Positions 26,544 through 35,727 of a stretch of DNA of 64,000 nt are shown in pieces. The notes beneath the pieces were generated by a model that saw nothing but the letters and a program-made list of their open reading frames with translations, ran no database searches and had not been told where the DNA came from. Position numbers and translations under genes: made by a program. The DNA comes from an uncultured Jannaschia sp. (GTDB lineage Bacteria > Pseudomonadota > Alphaproteobacteria > Rhodobacterales > Rhodobacteraceae). How positions within the stretch are numbered: position 1 is the stretch's first letter; every line of letters begins with the position of its first letter. Location: the NCBI GenBank assembly GCA_947494145.1, contig CANLTZ010000004.1, positions 248,001-312,000 on the forward strand. The letters are read 5' to 3'.

Positions 26544-27590
26544 ATGGCCAGCGTCGAGCTTTCCAATCTACAGAAAACCTTCGGTGCTTTCACCGCACTG
26601 GAGCAACTGAACCTCAAGATCGACGATGGTGAGTTCCTCGTCCTTCTTGGCCCCTCTGGCTGCGGCAAGTCCACCACGATGCGCCTTGTTGCCGGGCTGG
26701 AAGAACCCACCGCAGGCGACATTCTGATCGGAGGGCGGCGCATAAACGACGTGCCAGCGCGTGACCGCGATCTGGCCATGGTGTTCCAGAATTACGCGCT
26801 CTACCCGCATATGACAGTGGGCGAAAATATCGGCTACCCACTCAAAATCGCGCGCTTGCCCCGGGCCGAGCGCGAAAGCCGCGTGCGGGAAGCTGCCGAA
26901 AAGGTCGAGATGGCCCATCTGCTGACCCGCCGCCCGGGTGAGCTGTCGGGCGGGCAACGCCAACGCGTGGCCCTGGCCCGCGCCATCGTGCGGACCCCCC
27001 AGCTTTTCTTGATGGATGAACCGCTCTCCAACCTCGATGCAAAGTTGCGCACCGTGATGCGGGCGGAACTCAAGCACCTTCAGAAGGAACTGGGCACCAC
27101 CACGATCTACGTCACCCACGACCAGGTGGAGGCGATGACGCTGGCGGACCGGATCGTCATTCTCAACGATGCGCGCATCCAGCAGATCGGCACCCCGGCC
27201 GAAGTCTATGCGCGGCCCGACAACACCTTCGTGGCCAGCTTCATCGGGTCGCCCCCGATGAACTTGATCGAAGGCCAGGTTGAGCGCGGCACCTTCGCCC
27301 ATGCCGGCGGTGCCCTGGCGTTGCCCGGTCAGCCCGATGGCCCCGCGATCATCGGCATCCGGCCCGAAGATATCGCCGTGGCCCACGGTGCCGGAGACCT
27401 GAGCGGAACGGTGTTTTCATCCGAGCTTCTGGGCGATTCCACGCTGCTGAACGTCCGTTCCGGCGAGGCGATGATTGCCGTGAAGGTGGGCCCGACCGAG
27501 GGGCGTGAGATGAACAGCGCCATCGCATTGCACTTCGACGCGGCCAAGCTTCACGTCTTCGACAAGGCGACCGGGGCGAGGCGGGCATGA
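26544..27590 (+). CDS. Sugar ABC transporter ATP-binding protein
   Basis: This is the CUT1 ATPase of the operon, 348 residues. Walker A is GPSGCGKSTT, the signature ELSGGQRQRVALARA, Walker B LFLMDEPLSNLDAKLR and the H-loop YVTHDQVEAMT. The C-terminal segment IIGIRPEDIAVAHG is the regulatory domain typical of MalK/UgpC. With the binding protein and two permeases it completes a full importer. The stop overlaps the lactonase start by 4 nt. Confidence 0.95.
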   Translation: MASVELSNLQKTFGAFTALEQLNLKIDDGEFLVLLGPSGCGKSTTMRLVAGLEEPTAGDILIGGRRINDVPARDRDLAMVFQNYALYPHMTVGENIGYPLKIARLPRAERESRVREAAEKVEMAHLLTRRPGELSGGQRQRVALARAIVRTPQLFLMDEPLSNLDAKLRTVMRAELKHLQKELGTTTIYVTHDQVEAMTLADRIVILNDARIQQIGTPAEVYARPDNTFVASFIGSPPMNLIEGQVERGTFAHAGGALALPGQPDGPAIIGIRPEDIAVAHGAGDLSGTVFSSELLGDSTLLNVRSGEAMIAVKVGPTEGREMNSAIALHFDAAKLHVFDKATGARRA

Positions 27591-28471
27591 CGTTTCGCTT
27601 CACCACGGCGGAAGACACGTTGCTTGCGCCCGACACGGCGGGTGTCTTCTTTGACGGCATCTTTAGCGACCCGAAGTTGAGCCATCCCGAAGGGGTCGCC
27701 GTGGGCCCCGACGGCTGGATTTGGACGGGCAACCAGGACGGCGACATCCTTCGCATCGCCCCCCATGCCAGCCGTATGGAACGTGTCGCGTCGACCGGCG
27801 GCTTCGCGCTTGGCTTGGCCTTCGAGGCGGATCGCGCCCTTTTCGTTTGTGATCTGAAACATGCGGCGATCTTCCGGCTCGACCTGGCCGACCGGCACCT
27901 GACCCGCTTCAGTGAGCCTGGCATCAAAATCCCGAATTATCCCCTGGTTGATACCGCCCGGGGGCGGCTTCTGGTGTCCGACAGCCATGCCTCGGGCGTG
28001 CCGGGGCCCGGTATCTGGGCTTACGACTTGGCGACCGGGGCAGCTCGTCTCTGGTGTGATCACAGCTTCAACTTCGCCAATGGCCTGGCCATGCGCGGGG
28101 GCGAAGACGCGGTCTATGTCTGCGAAACCTTCGCCCCTTCTATCACGCGGGTGCCGATCTTGCCCGACGGGCGCGCGGGCAAGCCGGAACCCTTTGCCAC
28201 CGACCTGCCGGGTCTGCCCGATGGCATCGCCTTCGATAGCGATGGCAACCTGGTCGTGGGCTGCTATGAGCCGTCGCGCCTGTTGCGGATTTCCCCGGAT
28301 GGCAGCCGAACGGATGTGCTGGTCGAAGACCCTACGGCGCATGTCTTCTGCCACCCCACCAATGTCGCCTTCGATGGTGCCACGCTCTACACCGCGAACC
28401 TTGGGCGTTGGCATATCTCTCGTGTGGCGATGGATGTGGGCGCACCCCCGCTGTGGCAGGCATCGCGATGA
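27587..28471 (+). CDS. SMP-30/gluconolactonase-family protein
   Basis: This is a beta-propeller lactonase-like protein of 294 residues. The metal-binding Glu is in HPEGVAVGPDG, and the later NFANGLAMRG and LPDGIAFDSDGNLVVGC segments supply the Asn and Asp ligands of the family. It probably opens a sugar lactone to the aldonic acid in the cytoplasm, following an oxidation by the SDR. The overlap with both neighbours (ATGA junctions) ties it to the operon. Confidence 0.88.
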   Translation: MTFRFTTAEDTLLAPDTAGVFFDGIFSDPKLSHPEGVAVGPDGWIWTGNQDGDILRIAPHASRMERVASTGGFALGLAFEADRALFVCDLKHAAIFRLDLADRHLTRFSEPGIKIPNYPLVDTARGRLLVSDSHASGVPGPGIWAYDLATGAARLWCDHSFNFANGLAMRGGEDAVYVCETFAPSITRVPILPDGRAGKPEPFATDLPGLPDGIAFDSDGNLVVGCYEPSRLLRISPDGSRTDVLVEDPTAHVFCHPTNVAFDGATLYTANLGRWHISRVAMDVGAPPLWQASR

Positions 28472-29613
28472 CCTATCGGGGCCTCACTTGGGATCATCCG
28501 CGCGGCTATGACGCGCTGGCCGAGGCGGCGCGCATCGTCAATGCGGGCCGGTCGGAGCCGTTGATCACTTGGGACAAGCAGCCGCTCGAAGGGTTTGAGA
28601 GCGCGCCCATTACGGACCTCGCGGCGCGTTACGATTTGATCGTGCTTGACCACCCGCATATTGGCGAAGCGGTCGCGAAGCAGTGCCTTATCCCGCTTGA
28701 GGACCTGTTCGACCCCGACCAGATCGCGGGATGGGCCGCGCAAGGCGTGGGCCCTGCTTTCCGCTCCTACGGATGGGCGGGGCGACACTGGGCGCTGCCA
28801 CTTGACGTGGCGTCGCAGGTCATGGCGCGCCGCGCTGATCTGGTGGGGTCCGCGCCTGCAAATTGGGACGAGGTGGAAGCCATGGCCGCCCGTCAGCCGG
28901 TGGCTTTGTCCTTGGCCGGGCCGCACGCGTTCCTAAACCTCATTTCCATGGCAGGCGGTGCGGGTGCCATCATCGGCGGCGACGACATGCTGCCCGATGG
29001 GGTGGCCCTGCCTGCCATAGCACGCCTCGGTCGCCTGGCGCGGCAGGCGCCCCCAGCGACCCATGATCTTAACCCCATTGGCTTGCTAGAGGCCATGGCC
29101 ACGGGGAATGACATCGCATTGATCCCGCTGATCTTCGGCTATGTCACTTACGCGCGCGCCATAGCAAACCGCCATCCGATCCGCTTCTCTAACAGTATTG
29201 CGTCAACGGGCGGTCGAGGGGGCGTCTTGGGTGGCACCGGCATCGCCTTTTCGGCCCGCGCCACGCCGTCTTCCGATCTGCTTGACCACGTTGCGAGCCT
29301 TCTGTCGTCCCAGACGCAATGCACGCTGCTGCCTGCCCATAACGGCCAGCCTTCGGCCCGCGCCGCCTGGCAAAGCGCCCAGGTGAATGCAGTTTGGGGC
29401 GACTTTTACTCCGGGACATTGGCAAGCTCTGAAACGGCGTTGCTGCGTCCCCGTTTCGATGGCTTCCCCGCGTTCACTAACGTGGCCTCTGCCCGTTTGC
29501 GCGAAGGCTTGTTCCGTAGTGAGGCACCCGAAACAACCTTCGCCGCCTTGCGCGCGCTTTGGACCGAGGCCCGCGCCCGCGCCACTGGCCCCCTTGATGA
29601 TGATCGAGACTGA
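28468..29613 (+). CDS. Substrate-binding-protein homologue without signal peptide
   Basis: This 381-residue protein has the general pattern of extracellular solute-binding proteins (DLIVLDHPHIGEAVAKQC, SYGWAGRHWALPLDVASQVM, GTGIAFSARA). However, it starts MTYRGLTWDHPRGYDALAEA with no signal sequence, and no in-frame upstream extension could add one because the start overlaps the lactonase stop. It should stay in the cytoplasm. A binding protein kept inside the cell next to a CoA-transferase may have become a metabolite carrier, sensor or enzyme partner; this is inference. Confidence 0.75.
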   Translation: MTYRGLTWDHPRGYDALAEAARIVNAGRSEPLITWDKQPLEGFESAPITDLAARYDLIVLDHPHIGEAVAKQCLIPLEDLFDPDQIAGWAAQGVGPAFRSYGWAGRHWALPLDVASQVMARRADLVGSAPANWDEVEAMAARQPVALSLAGPHAFLNLISMAGGAGAIIGGDDMLPDGVALPAIARLGRLARQAPPATHDLNPIGLLEAMATGNDIALIPLIFGYVTYARAIANRHPIRFSNSIASTGGRGGVLGGTGIAFSARATPSSDLLDHVASLLSSQTQCTLLPAHNGQPSARAAWQSAQVNAVWGDFYSGTLASSETALLRPRFDGFPAFTNVASARLREGLFRSEAPETTFAALRALWTEARARATGPLDDDRD

Positions 29614-29616
29614 CAC

Positions 29617-30810
29617 ATGACCGAAAAAGCCCTTTCCCATATCACGATCCTCGACTTTTCGCACCTGTTGCAAGGGCCATTCGCGACCCAGCTTCTGGCC
29701 GATATGGGTGCGAATGTGATCAAGATCGAACGGCCCGGCGCGGGTGATTTGTTCCGTTCACTCACCTTCCGAAACAAATGGGTGGGTGACGGGGAAAGTC
29801 CCAACTTCCTAGCTTGGAACCGTAACAAGCGCAGCCTTGCGCTGAACCTCAAATCGCCCGAGACGCGTGATGTCATCATGAAAATGGCCGAACAGGCCGA
29901 CGTGGTCATCCAGAATTTCCGCCCCGGGGTCATGGCGCGGCTTGGCTATGGCTATGACGACTTCAAAGCGGTGAACCCCCGCATCGTCTATTGCTCCGGC
30001 TCCGGCTATGGCGAAGACGGGCCCTATGTGGATCGGCCGGGGCAAGACATGCTGGTTCAGGGCCTGACGGGGATTATGGCGGCCACGGGTCAGGCCGACA
30101 ATCCGCCCACGCCTGTGGGATCGGGTTTTTCGGACCAGGTGGGCGCGATGAACATGGTCTACGGCATCCTGACCGCGCTTCTCTGGCGTGAACGGTCGGG
30201 CCGAGGTCAGGAGGTGAAGGTGAACCTTCTGGCCGGGATGCTGGCCCATCAGAATCAAGAAATGGTCATGGCCATGAATTTCAACGAAGATTTCGAGCGC
30301 CCGAATTCCGGCATCGGCCACCCCGGCATGGATGCACCCTTCGGGACTTACCCGACGCAAGATGGCTGGGTGACCATCGCCATGAGCCCGTACAAGACAT
30401 TGGTCGGCGTTCTGGGCCAGGATGAGCTGCTTCGTTTCGACGACCCTGAGACGTTGTTCGCGGAACGGGATGCCGTCTGGCGGGCCCTCGCTGCCGAGAC
30501 CGGCAAGTGGAACACTGCGGCCCTGATCGAAGCCCTTCTGGCCGCAGACATCTGGTGCGGTGAGGTCAAGAGCCATCTGGAGGCGGCGGCCGATCCGCAA
30601 GTCGCGCATCTGGGTCTGCTAACCAGCTACGATCATCCCAAAGCGGGGAATGTGAAGGTCGTGGGCCCTGCTGTCGGTATGAGCGAGACGCCGCCATCCA
30701 TCGAACGCCCCGCACCTTTGGTGGGTGAGCATACGCGCGAAATCCTGGCGGAGTTCGGGGTCTCGTCCGAAGACGTCGACGCATTGCTGCAATCGGGCGC
30801 CGCAAGTTAG
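29617..30810 (+). CDS. CaiB/BaiF family CoA-transferase
   Basis: This is a class III CoA-transferase of 397 residues that moves CoA between carboxylic acids. The family start (LDFSHLLQGPFATQLLADMG) is present, and the catalytic aspartate is Asp144 in the motif RPGQDMLVQGLTG. It is the last gene of the sugar transporter operon, starting 3 nt after the preceding stop. It would activate a carboxylate, perhaps derived from the imported sugar acid, for the enoyl-CoA hydratase in the same operon. Donor and acceptor are unknown. Confidence 0.92.
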   Translation: MTEKALSHITILDFSHLLQGPFATQLLADMGANVIKIERPGAGDLFRSLTFRNKWVGDGESPNFLAWNRNKRSLALNLKSPETRDVIMKMAEQADVVIQNFRPGVMARLGYGYDDFKAVNPRIVYCSGSGYGEDGPYVDRPGQDMLVQGLTGIMAATGQADNPPTPVGSGFSDQVGAMNMVYGILTALLWRERSGRGQEVKVNLLAGMLAHQNQEMVMAMNFNEDFERPNSGIGHPGMDAPFGTYPTQDGWVTIAMSPYKTLVGVLGQDELLRFDDPETLFAERDAVWRALAAETGKWNTAALIEALLAADIWCGEVKSHLEAAADPQVAHLGLLTSYDHPKAGNVKVVGPAVGMSETPPSIERPAPLVGEHTREILAEFGVSSEDVDALLQSGAAS

Positions 30811-31142
30811 CGGGCTGTCACCCTACGCTCGTCCGCGATGGCCCTTACTGGGATAAACCCTTTTCGGGGTGCCAATCCGTCGCTTTCAGGGCGGGCGGAT
30901 ACGTCCTGTGCGGACGCGGTCTAAGACCTAAGCAGCCGCGGCGGCATCTTCCAGATGGGCGCAGGCGTCATGCGGTCCCAGGCCGCGTACTGCTTCGGGC
31001 GGGATAAACGGGTCGTCATCGGCAGGGCCGTTCGACTGCTCAGCGCGTGCGGCGCTTGGCTGGGGTTTCTTTGGATGCATCTTTCGCTTCTTGTGGCCCC
31101 GAGGCGAGAATGCGCCAATGGGTCATGCCCGGATGGCCGAAG
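30811..31142. other. Intergenic region after the CoA-transferase operon
   Basis: No convincing gene was found. A minus-strand frame of 50 residues (31080 down to 30928, beginning MHPKKPQPSAARAEQSNGPA and ending in a poly-Ala tail) has protein-like composition but no good ribosome binding site. It may be a gene remnant. Confidence 0.35.
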
Positions 31143-31394
31143 CTAACCCTGTTCTACATGCCACCCGGCGGATGGTTCATGACGCGCGAAGAAGGCATCC
31201 CATGAGTGCCCCGGCAGTATGGGGTCGAGGAACAGCATCTCACCCTGGGCGATCTCTTCCGTTGTCTGTCGGGTGTCCGCCCAGGCGGTTGGGGCCAATG
31301 CGGCCAGGTCGGTTGGCTGGGTTGTGTCCTGCACCATTGCCGATATCGCGGTCGCGACCGGCCCGAAGGCGACAATGGGATATGTCTTGTCCAT
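31143..31394 (-). CDS. Small hypothetical protein
   Basis: This 83-residue frame begins MDKTYPIVAFGPVATAIS and is preceded by AAGGGGGGCCACCC, a plausible ribosome binding site. Composition is balanced, with LAALAPTAWADTRQTTEEIA and MLFLDPILPGHSWDAFF. There is no signal peptide or membrane span. I do not recognise a family and it has no operon partner. It is the best-supported frame in an otherwise empty 950-bp stretch. Confidence 0.5.
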   Translation of the reverse strand: MDKTYPIVAFGPVATAISAMVQDTTQPTDLAALAPTAWADTRQTTEEIAQGEMLFLDPILPGHSWDAFFARHEPSAGWHVEQG

Positions 31395-31766
31395 GGGTGG
31401 CCCCCTTAGTTTCTCACGTTGCGCCAGTCTTCGATCAGCGCGTAATCGGGGCCATTTTCATGCTATAGCGGTTCTCGAAAAACCTGAAGCATCAGCTTCT
31501 CCGAAAACCGCTCTAGACATATGCGTCGGTCTCGAAACTTTCGCCCGACAGACTTCCAGAAACGTGCTCAGGTCAGCCTTCTCGGCGGTCCTCCCGTTGA
31601 AAGCGCTAGATAACCGGGCTGCTTAGAATTTGGCACACGACAGGCGGTGCCAGCGCATCACACCAGGTGGACTGCTTGCCTTTTCAACGCTTTGCCCGAG
31701 CTATTGATGCGTGAAACTTGGTAGTCGCCGACGCCGTGACCCATGGTGAACGGGGGTGGGGACAGC
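31395..31766. other. Intergenic region with one repeat copy
   Basis: This stretch lies downstream of ackA and upstream of the small ORF at 31143. It carries a copy of repeat R3 (31463-31516). I see no protein-coding frame with a start and composition that I would trust. Confidence 0.5.
31463..31516 (+). repeat. Interspersed repeat R3, third copy
   Basis: CTATAGCGGTTCTCGAAAAA with the following AACCTGAAGCATCAGC matches the minus-strand copy ending at 3550 over about 40 bp with few mismatches. The unit is itself an imperfect inverted repeat (CTATAGCGGTT.TCG at one end, CGAAAACCGCTCTAG at the other). The function is unknown. Confidence 0.65.
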
Positions 31767-32885
31767 CTATGGGCCACTCGCCGCCGACATGACGGCGCGC
31801 GCTTCGAGCATGATCTCATGTTCTTCGCGTGTTTCGCGCACCAGTATCTCGGGCCCGGCCCCTGATGGGCCCGGCAGAAAGCCTAAGCCCGCAGTGATCC
31901 TTTCGCGGATATCCCTCGCGTTTTCCCCGATCCCCCCGCAGAAGACGACCGCATCGAGCCCGCCCATAGTGCCAGCCAGGCGGCAGACCTCCTCCACCAC
32001 GCGGGACACGAAGACCTCGACCGCGCGCTGGGCGGACGGGTCCGTCGACGCGGTCAGGTCTCGCATGTCGTTCGACAGGCCCGACACCCCCAAAAGGCCA
32101 GAGCGGTGGTACAGGATGTCCTCGATTTCGGCTGCCGTCTTCCCCTGGTTGAGCCAGTACAAGATCACGCCCGGGTCCAGGTATCCGCAGCGCGTCCCCA
32201 TCACGAGACCGTCCAGCGTCGAAAACCCCATGCTGCTGGCATGGCCCACGCCGTGCTTCACCGCCGTCACAGAACACCCGTTGCCGAGATGCGCGATGGC
32301 AATGCGGCGGGTATCGACCGGATAACCTTCGGCCCGCAGGGTCCGCAGGATCGATTCACAGGACAGACCATGGAAACCGTAACGTCGGATGCCTTCATCG
32401 TAATAGCTTTGTGGAAGGGCGAAACTGTCGTGAAGCCAGGGCTTCGCGCTATGGAACGCCGTGTCGAAACAGGCGATCTGCGCTGCATCTGGGTAAAGCG
32501 CCTGGGCCGCCCGCACCCCCTGCAGCCCGTGGGGCAGGTGCAGCGGCGCCAGGGGGATCAGGTCGTCCAGCGCGGTCAGGGCCGCATCATCCAACGGGAT
32601 GGGTGTTGAGAACTGTGCCCCGCCATGGACGATACGGTGGCAAACCGCGTGGATATGACCGCCATGGAGGTGCTCGGCTACCCGGTCGGCCACCAGGGTC
32701 AACGCGCTGGGGTGGTCGGGGGCTGCGACACCGGCGCGCTCGCCCGTGCTGATCGATAGCTGCGCCTGCGCCCCGATTCGTTCCACCCCGCCGGACAGAA
32801 GGGCTTCGTCAGAGCCTTCCGCCGGGAAAGCGGCGAACTTGATGGACGAGCTGCCCGCATTCAGAACAAGGATTGCGTCCGTCAT
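31767..32885 (-). CDS. ackA: Acetate kinase
   Basis: The enzyme converts acetyl phosphate and ADP to acetate and ATP. The family signatures are LVLNAGSSSIKFA at the N-terminus and YGFHGLSCESI in the middle, with IAHLGNGCSVTAV for phosphate binding. Its 372 residues are slightly short for the family but complete. The start overlaps the stop of the exporter gene by 4 nt, in an operon with xsc, whose product is acetyl phosphate. This context indicates energy conservation from sulfoacetaldehyde cleavage. Confidence 0.95.
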   Translation of the reverse strand: MTDAILVLNAGSSSIKFAAFPAEGSDEALLSGGVERIGAQAQLSISTGERAGVAAPDHPSALTLVADRVAEHLHGGHIHAVCHRIVHGGAQFSTPIPLDDAALTALDDLIPLAPLHLPHGLQGVRAAQALYPDAAQIACFDTAFHSAKPWLHDSFALPQSYYDEGIRRYGFHGLSCESILRTLRAEGYPVDTRRIAIAHLGNGCSVTAVKHGVGHASSMGFSTLDGLVMGTRCGYLDPGVILYWLNQGKTAAEIEDILYHRSGLLGVSGLSNDMRDLTASTDPSAQRAVEVFVSRVVEEVCRLAGTMGGLDAVVFCGGIGENARDIRERITAGLGFLPGPSGAGPEILVRETREEHEIMLEARAVMSAASGP

Positions 32886-33910
32886 GGCGTCAATGTCAAA
32901 AACCCGATCCCCGCCAGCACAATACCCGCCAGGAACACGGTTTCCGCCGTAATCAGGATGATCGGGCCCAGGCCCAATTGGACGACGTGGCGCAGGTCGG
33001 TCTTCATGCCCACCGCCGCGATGGCGGCCAGCAGCGCCCAGCCGGACAGGGATGCCAAAAAGCCCGCGATCACCGCCGGGATCAGCCCGAACGAATTGAG
33101 CGCGGCCAGTGCCAGAAAGCCCAGCACGAAGCCGGGCACCAGCGGCGGCCGCGGCCCTTCACTGTCCGTCTGCCGCCACCAGAGCGCGATCAACACCACG
33201 ATGGGCGCCAGAAAAGACACACGGATCAGCTTCACCAGGGTCGAGGTTTCGCCGGCCGTGTCGGAAATGCTGAAGCCCGCCCCCACCACCTGTGCGACAT
33301 CATGGACCGTCGCACCGATGAAGGCCCCGGCGGTCACATCGTCGAAGCCCAGCGTGTTGGTCAGGATCGGGTAGAAGATCATTGCCACCGTCGATAGCAC
33401 GGTGACACCCAGAACGGTGAACAGAAGGTTGCGTTCAGATCTGTCGTCTTTGGGCAGCACCGCCGCGATGGCCATGGCCGCAGACGCACCGCAGATGGCC
33501 ACTGCACCTGCGGTCAGGATGGCGAAGCGCGGGCCCAATCCGATGAGGCGCGCAAGCATTACGCCGAAGAGGATAGTTGAGACCGTCCCTGCCACAAGAA
33601 GCCCGATCATGCCCCAGCCCAGCGATGTCAGCATTTCTAGGCTGATCCGCGCACCCAGGATGGCCACCCCGAAGCGCAGCACGCTGCGTGCCGTGAAGCT
33701 TATGCCCTCGGCGGCCTTGCCCGGCTCACTCAGGAAGTTGAGCGCGATGCCGAACAGAAGTGCCAGGAGCATGGCGGGCATCGCGTAGTGTTGGGCCACG
33801 AATGTGGCGGCCAGGGCCGCCAACACGGCCACCATCACCCCGGGTAGAACCGCCCGCACGCGCCCGTCCAGATCGTGGACGGACGCGCGAAAGGTGTCGG
33901 TGACCGACAC
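32882..33910 (-). CDS. YeiH/UPF0324-family putative anion exporter
   Basis: This is a polytopic membrane protein of 342 residues with about ten hydrophobic segments. Blocks such as LLFGIALNFLSEPGKAAEGI, AICGASAAMAIAAVLP and DVAQVVGAGFSIS are typical of the UPF0324 (YeiH) family. Sulfite released by Xsc must leave the cell or be oxidised, and a YeiH-like exporter next to xsc fits that job. The sulfite role comes from context. The gap to xsc is only 6 nt and the stop overlaps ackA. Confidence 0.88.
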   Translation of the reverse strand: MSVTDTFRASVHDLDGRVRAVLPGVMVAVLAALAATFVAQHYAMPAMLLALLFGIALNFLSEPGKAAEGISFTARSVLRFGVAILGARISLEMLTSLGWGMIGLLVAGTVSTILFGVMLARLIGLGPRFAILTAGAVAICGASAAMAIAAVLPKDDRSERNLLFTVLGVTVLSTVAMIFYPILTNTLGFDDVTAGAFIGATVHDVAQVVGAGFSISDTAGETSTLVKLIRVSFLAPIVVLIALWWRQTDSEGPRPPLVPGFVLGFLALAALNSFGLIPAVIAGFLASLSGWALLAAIAAVGMKTDLRHVVQLGLGPIILITAETVFLAGIVLAGIGFLTLTP

Positions 33911-33916
33911 GGGGGC

Positions 33917-35695
33917 CTACGCCCGCATCTGCGGGCGCATGTCGTCAGCCGAAATCCCCGCAACCGAGGTCGGCTTCTTCATGGCGTCGCGGCGGAACGG
34001 CTCGCCCAATTCCTGGTTAAGGACGCATTCGATAAAGGTGGTCACGCCGTCCTCCATCTGCTCTTTCACAGCGGCCCGCAGCGCCTGGGTCAGGTCTTCC
34101 ATGCCGCGCACCTGCACGCCCTTCAGCCCACATCCCTCGGCCACCTTGGCGTATTCCACGCCCAGGTTCAGTTCGGTGCCCACGAAATTGTCTTGGAACC
34201 ACAACGTGGTGTTCCGCTTCTCCGCGCCCCATTGGTAGTTGCGGAAGATGATCATGGTGATCGGGGGCCAATCGCCCCGCCCGCAAGCCGTCATCTCGTT
34301 CATCGAAATGCCGAAGGCCCCGTCACCCGCAAAGCCGATGACCGGCACATCGGGGCAGGCGATCTTTGCGCCCAGGATCGAGGGCAGGCCATACCCGCAA
34401 GGCCCGAACAGGCCCGGTGCCAGGTATTTCCGGCCCGCCTCAAAGGTCGGGTAGGCGTTGCCGATGGCGCAATTGTTGCCGATGTCCGACGAGATGATCG
34501 CATCGCGCGGCATGGCCGACATGATGGCGCGCCATGCTTGGCGGGGTGACATGCGGTCGGGTTCGCGGTTGCGGGCGCGTTCGTTCCAATTGGTGCCAGG
34601 GTCGTCGTCTTCGTGGTCCATGGACGACAATTGCTGCGCCCAGGCGGATTTGGTCTGCGCGATGGTGGCCTTGCGGTCGGCGCGGCCCGCGTCGCCCGCA
34701 TCATCGGCCAGCTTGTCCAAAATGGCTTCGGCCACCAGCTTGGCGTCGCCCTGGACGCCCACGGTGACCCGCTTGGTCAGGCCGATCCGGTCGGAATTGA
34801 TATCGACCTGGATGATCTTCGCATCCTTGGGCCAATAATCGATGCCATAGCCCGGCAGCGTCGAAAACGGGTTCAGCCGCGTGCCCAAAGCCAGCACCAC
34901 GTCGGCCTTGGCGATCAACTCCATCGCCGCCTTCGAGCCGTTATAGCCAAGCGGCCCCACCGATAGGGGATGCGAGCCTGGAAAGGCGTCGTTGTGCTGG
35001 TAGCCACAGCAGACCGGCGCATCGAGACGTTCCGCCAAAGCGGCGGAAGCGGGGATTGCGCCAGCCAGAACCACGCCGGCGCCGTTCAGAATAACGGGGA
35101 ACTTGGCGCTGGAAAGCAGTTCTGCGGCCTGGGCCAAAGCGGCACTGCCACCCTGGGGGCGCTCCAACTGCACGACCTGGGGAAGCTCGATGTCGATCAC
35201 CTGCGTCCAGTAATCCCGCGGCACGTTGATCTGCGCAGGCGCCGACCCGCGCCAGGCCTTTTCGATCACGCGGTTGAGCACTTCGGCGATGCGGGACGGG
35301 TCACGGACCTCTTCCTGATAGCAGACCATGTCGGCGAACAGGCGCATCTGCTCGATCTCCTGGAAGCCGCCTTGGCCGATGGTCTTGTTAGCGGCCTGCG
35401 GCGTGACCAGCAGCATGGGCGTGTGGTTCCAATAGGCCGTCTTGATGGGCGTCACGAAGTTGGTGATGCCGGGCCCGTTCTGCGCGATGGCCATGCACAT
35501 CTTGCCCGAGGCCCGCGTGAAACCGTCGGCGATCATGCCAGCGCTGGTTTCATGGGCACAGTCCCAGAACTTGATGCCCGCCGCCGGAAACAGGTCGGAA
35601 ATCGGCATCATAGCCGAACCGATGATGCCGAAGGCGTTGTCGATTCCATGCATCTGGAGGACTTTGACGAAGGCCTCTTCGGTGGTCATTTTCAC
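33917..35695 (-). CDS. xsc: Sulfoacetaldehyde acetyltransferase
   Basis: This ThDP enzyme converts sulfoacetaldehyde and phosphate to sulfite and acetyl phosphate, the central desulfonation step of taurine and isethionate breakdown. The N-terminus MKMTTEEAFVKVLQMHGIDN and AHETSAGMIADGFTRASGKM are characteristic of Xsc. The ThDP region reads FAGDGAFGISMNEMTACGRG. The length is 592 residues. A GTG at 35695 with AGGA 8 nt upstream is preferred over the ATG two codons later. It lies between the dehydrogenase that would make its substrate and genes handling both products. Confidence 0.96.
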   Translation of the reverse strand: MKMTTEEAFVKVLQMHGIDNAFGIIGSAMMPISDLFPAAGIKFWDCAHETSAGMIADGFTRASGKMCMAIAQNGPGITNFVTPIKTAYWNHTPMLLVTPQAANKTIGQGGFQEIEQMRLFADMVCYQEEVRDPSRIAEVLNRVIEKAWRGSAPAQINVPRDYWTQVIDIELPQVVQLERPQGGSAALAQAAELLSSAKFPVILNGAGVVLAGAIPASAALAERLDAPVCCGYQHNDAFPGSHPLSVGPLGYNGSKAAMELIAKADVVLALGTRLNPFSTLPGYGIDYWPKDAKIIQVDINSDRIGLTKRVTVGVQGDAKLVAEAILDKLADDAGDAGRADRKATIAQTKSAWAQQLSSMDHEDDDPGTNWNERARNREPDRMSPRQAWRAIMSAMPRDAIISSDIGNNCAIGNAYPTFEAGRKYLAPGLFGPCGYGLPSILGAKIACPDVPVIGFAGDGAFGISMNEMTACGRGDWPPITMIIFRNYQWGAEKRNTTLWFQDNFVGTELNLGVEYAKVAEGCGLKGVQVRGMEDLTQALRAAVKEQMEDGVTTFIECVLNQELGEPFRRDAMKKPTSVAGISADDMRPQMRA

Positions 35696-35727
35696 GGGGC
35701 TATTCCTTTGCGTTAGATGTCAGGATG

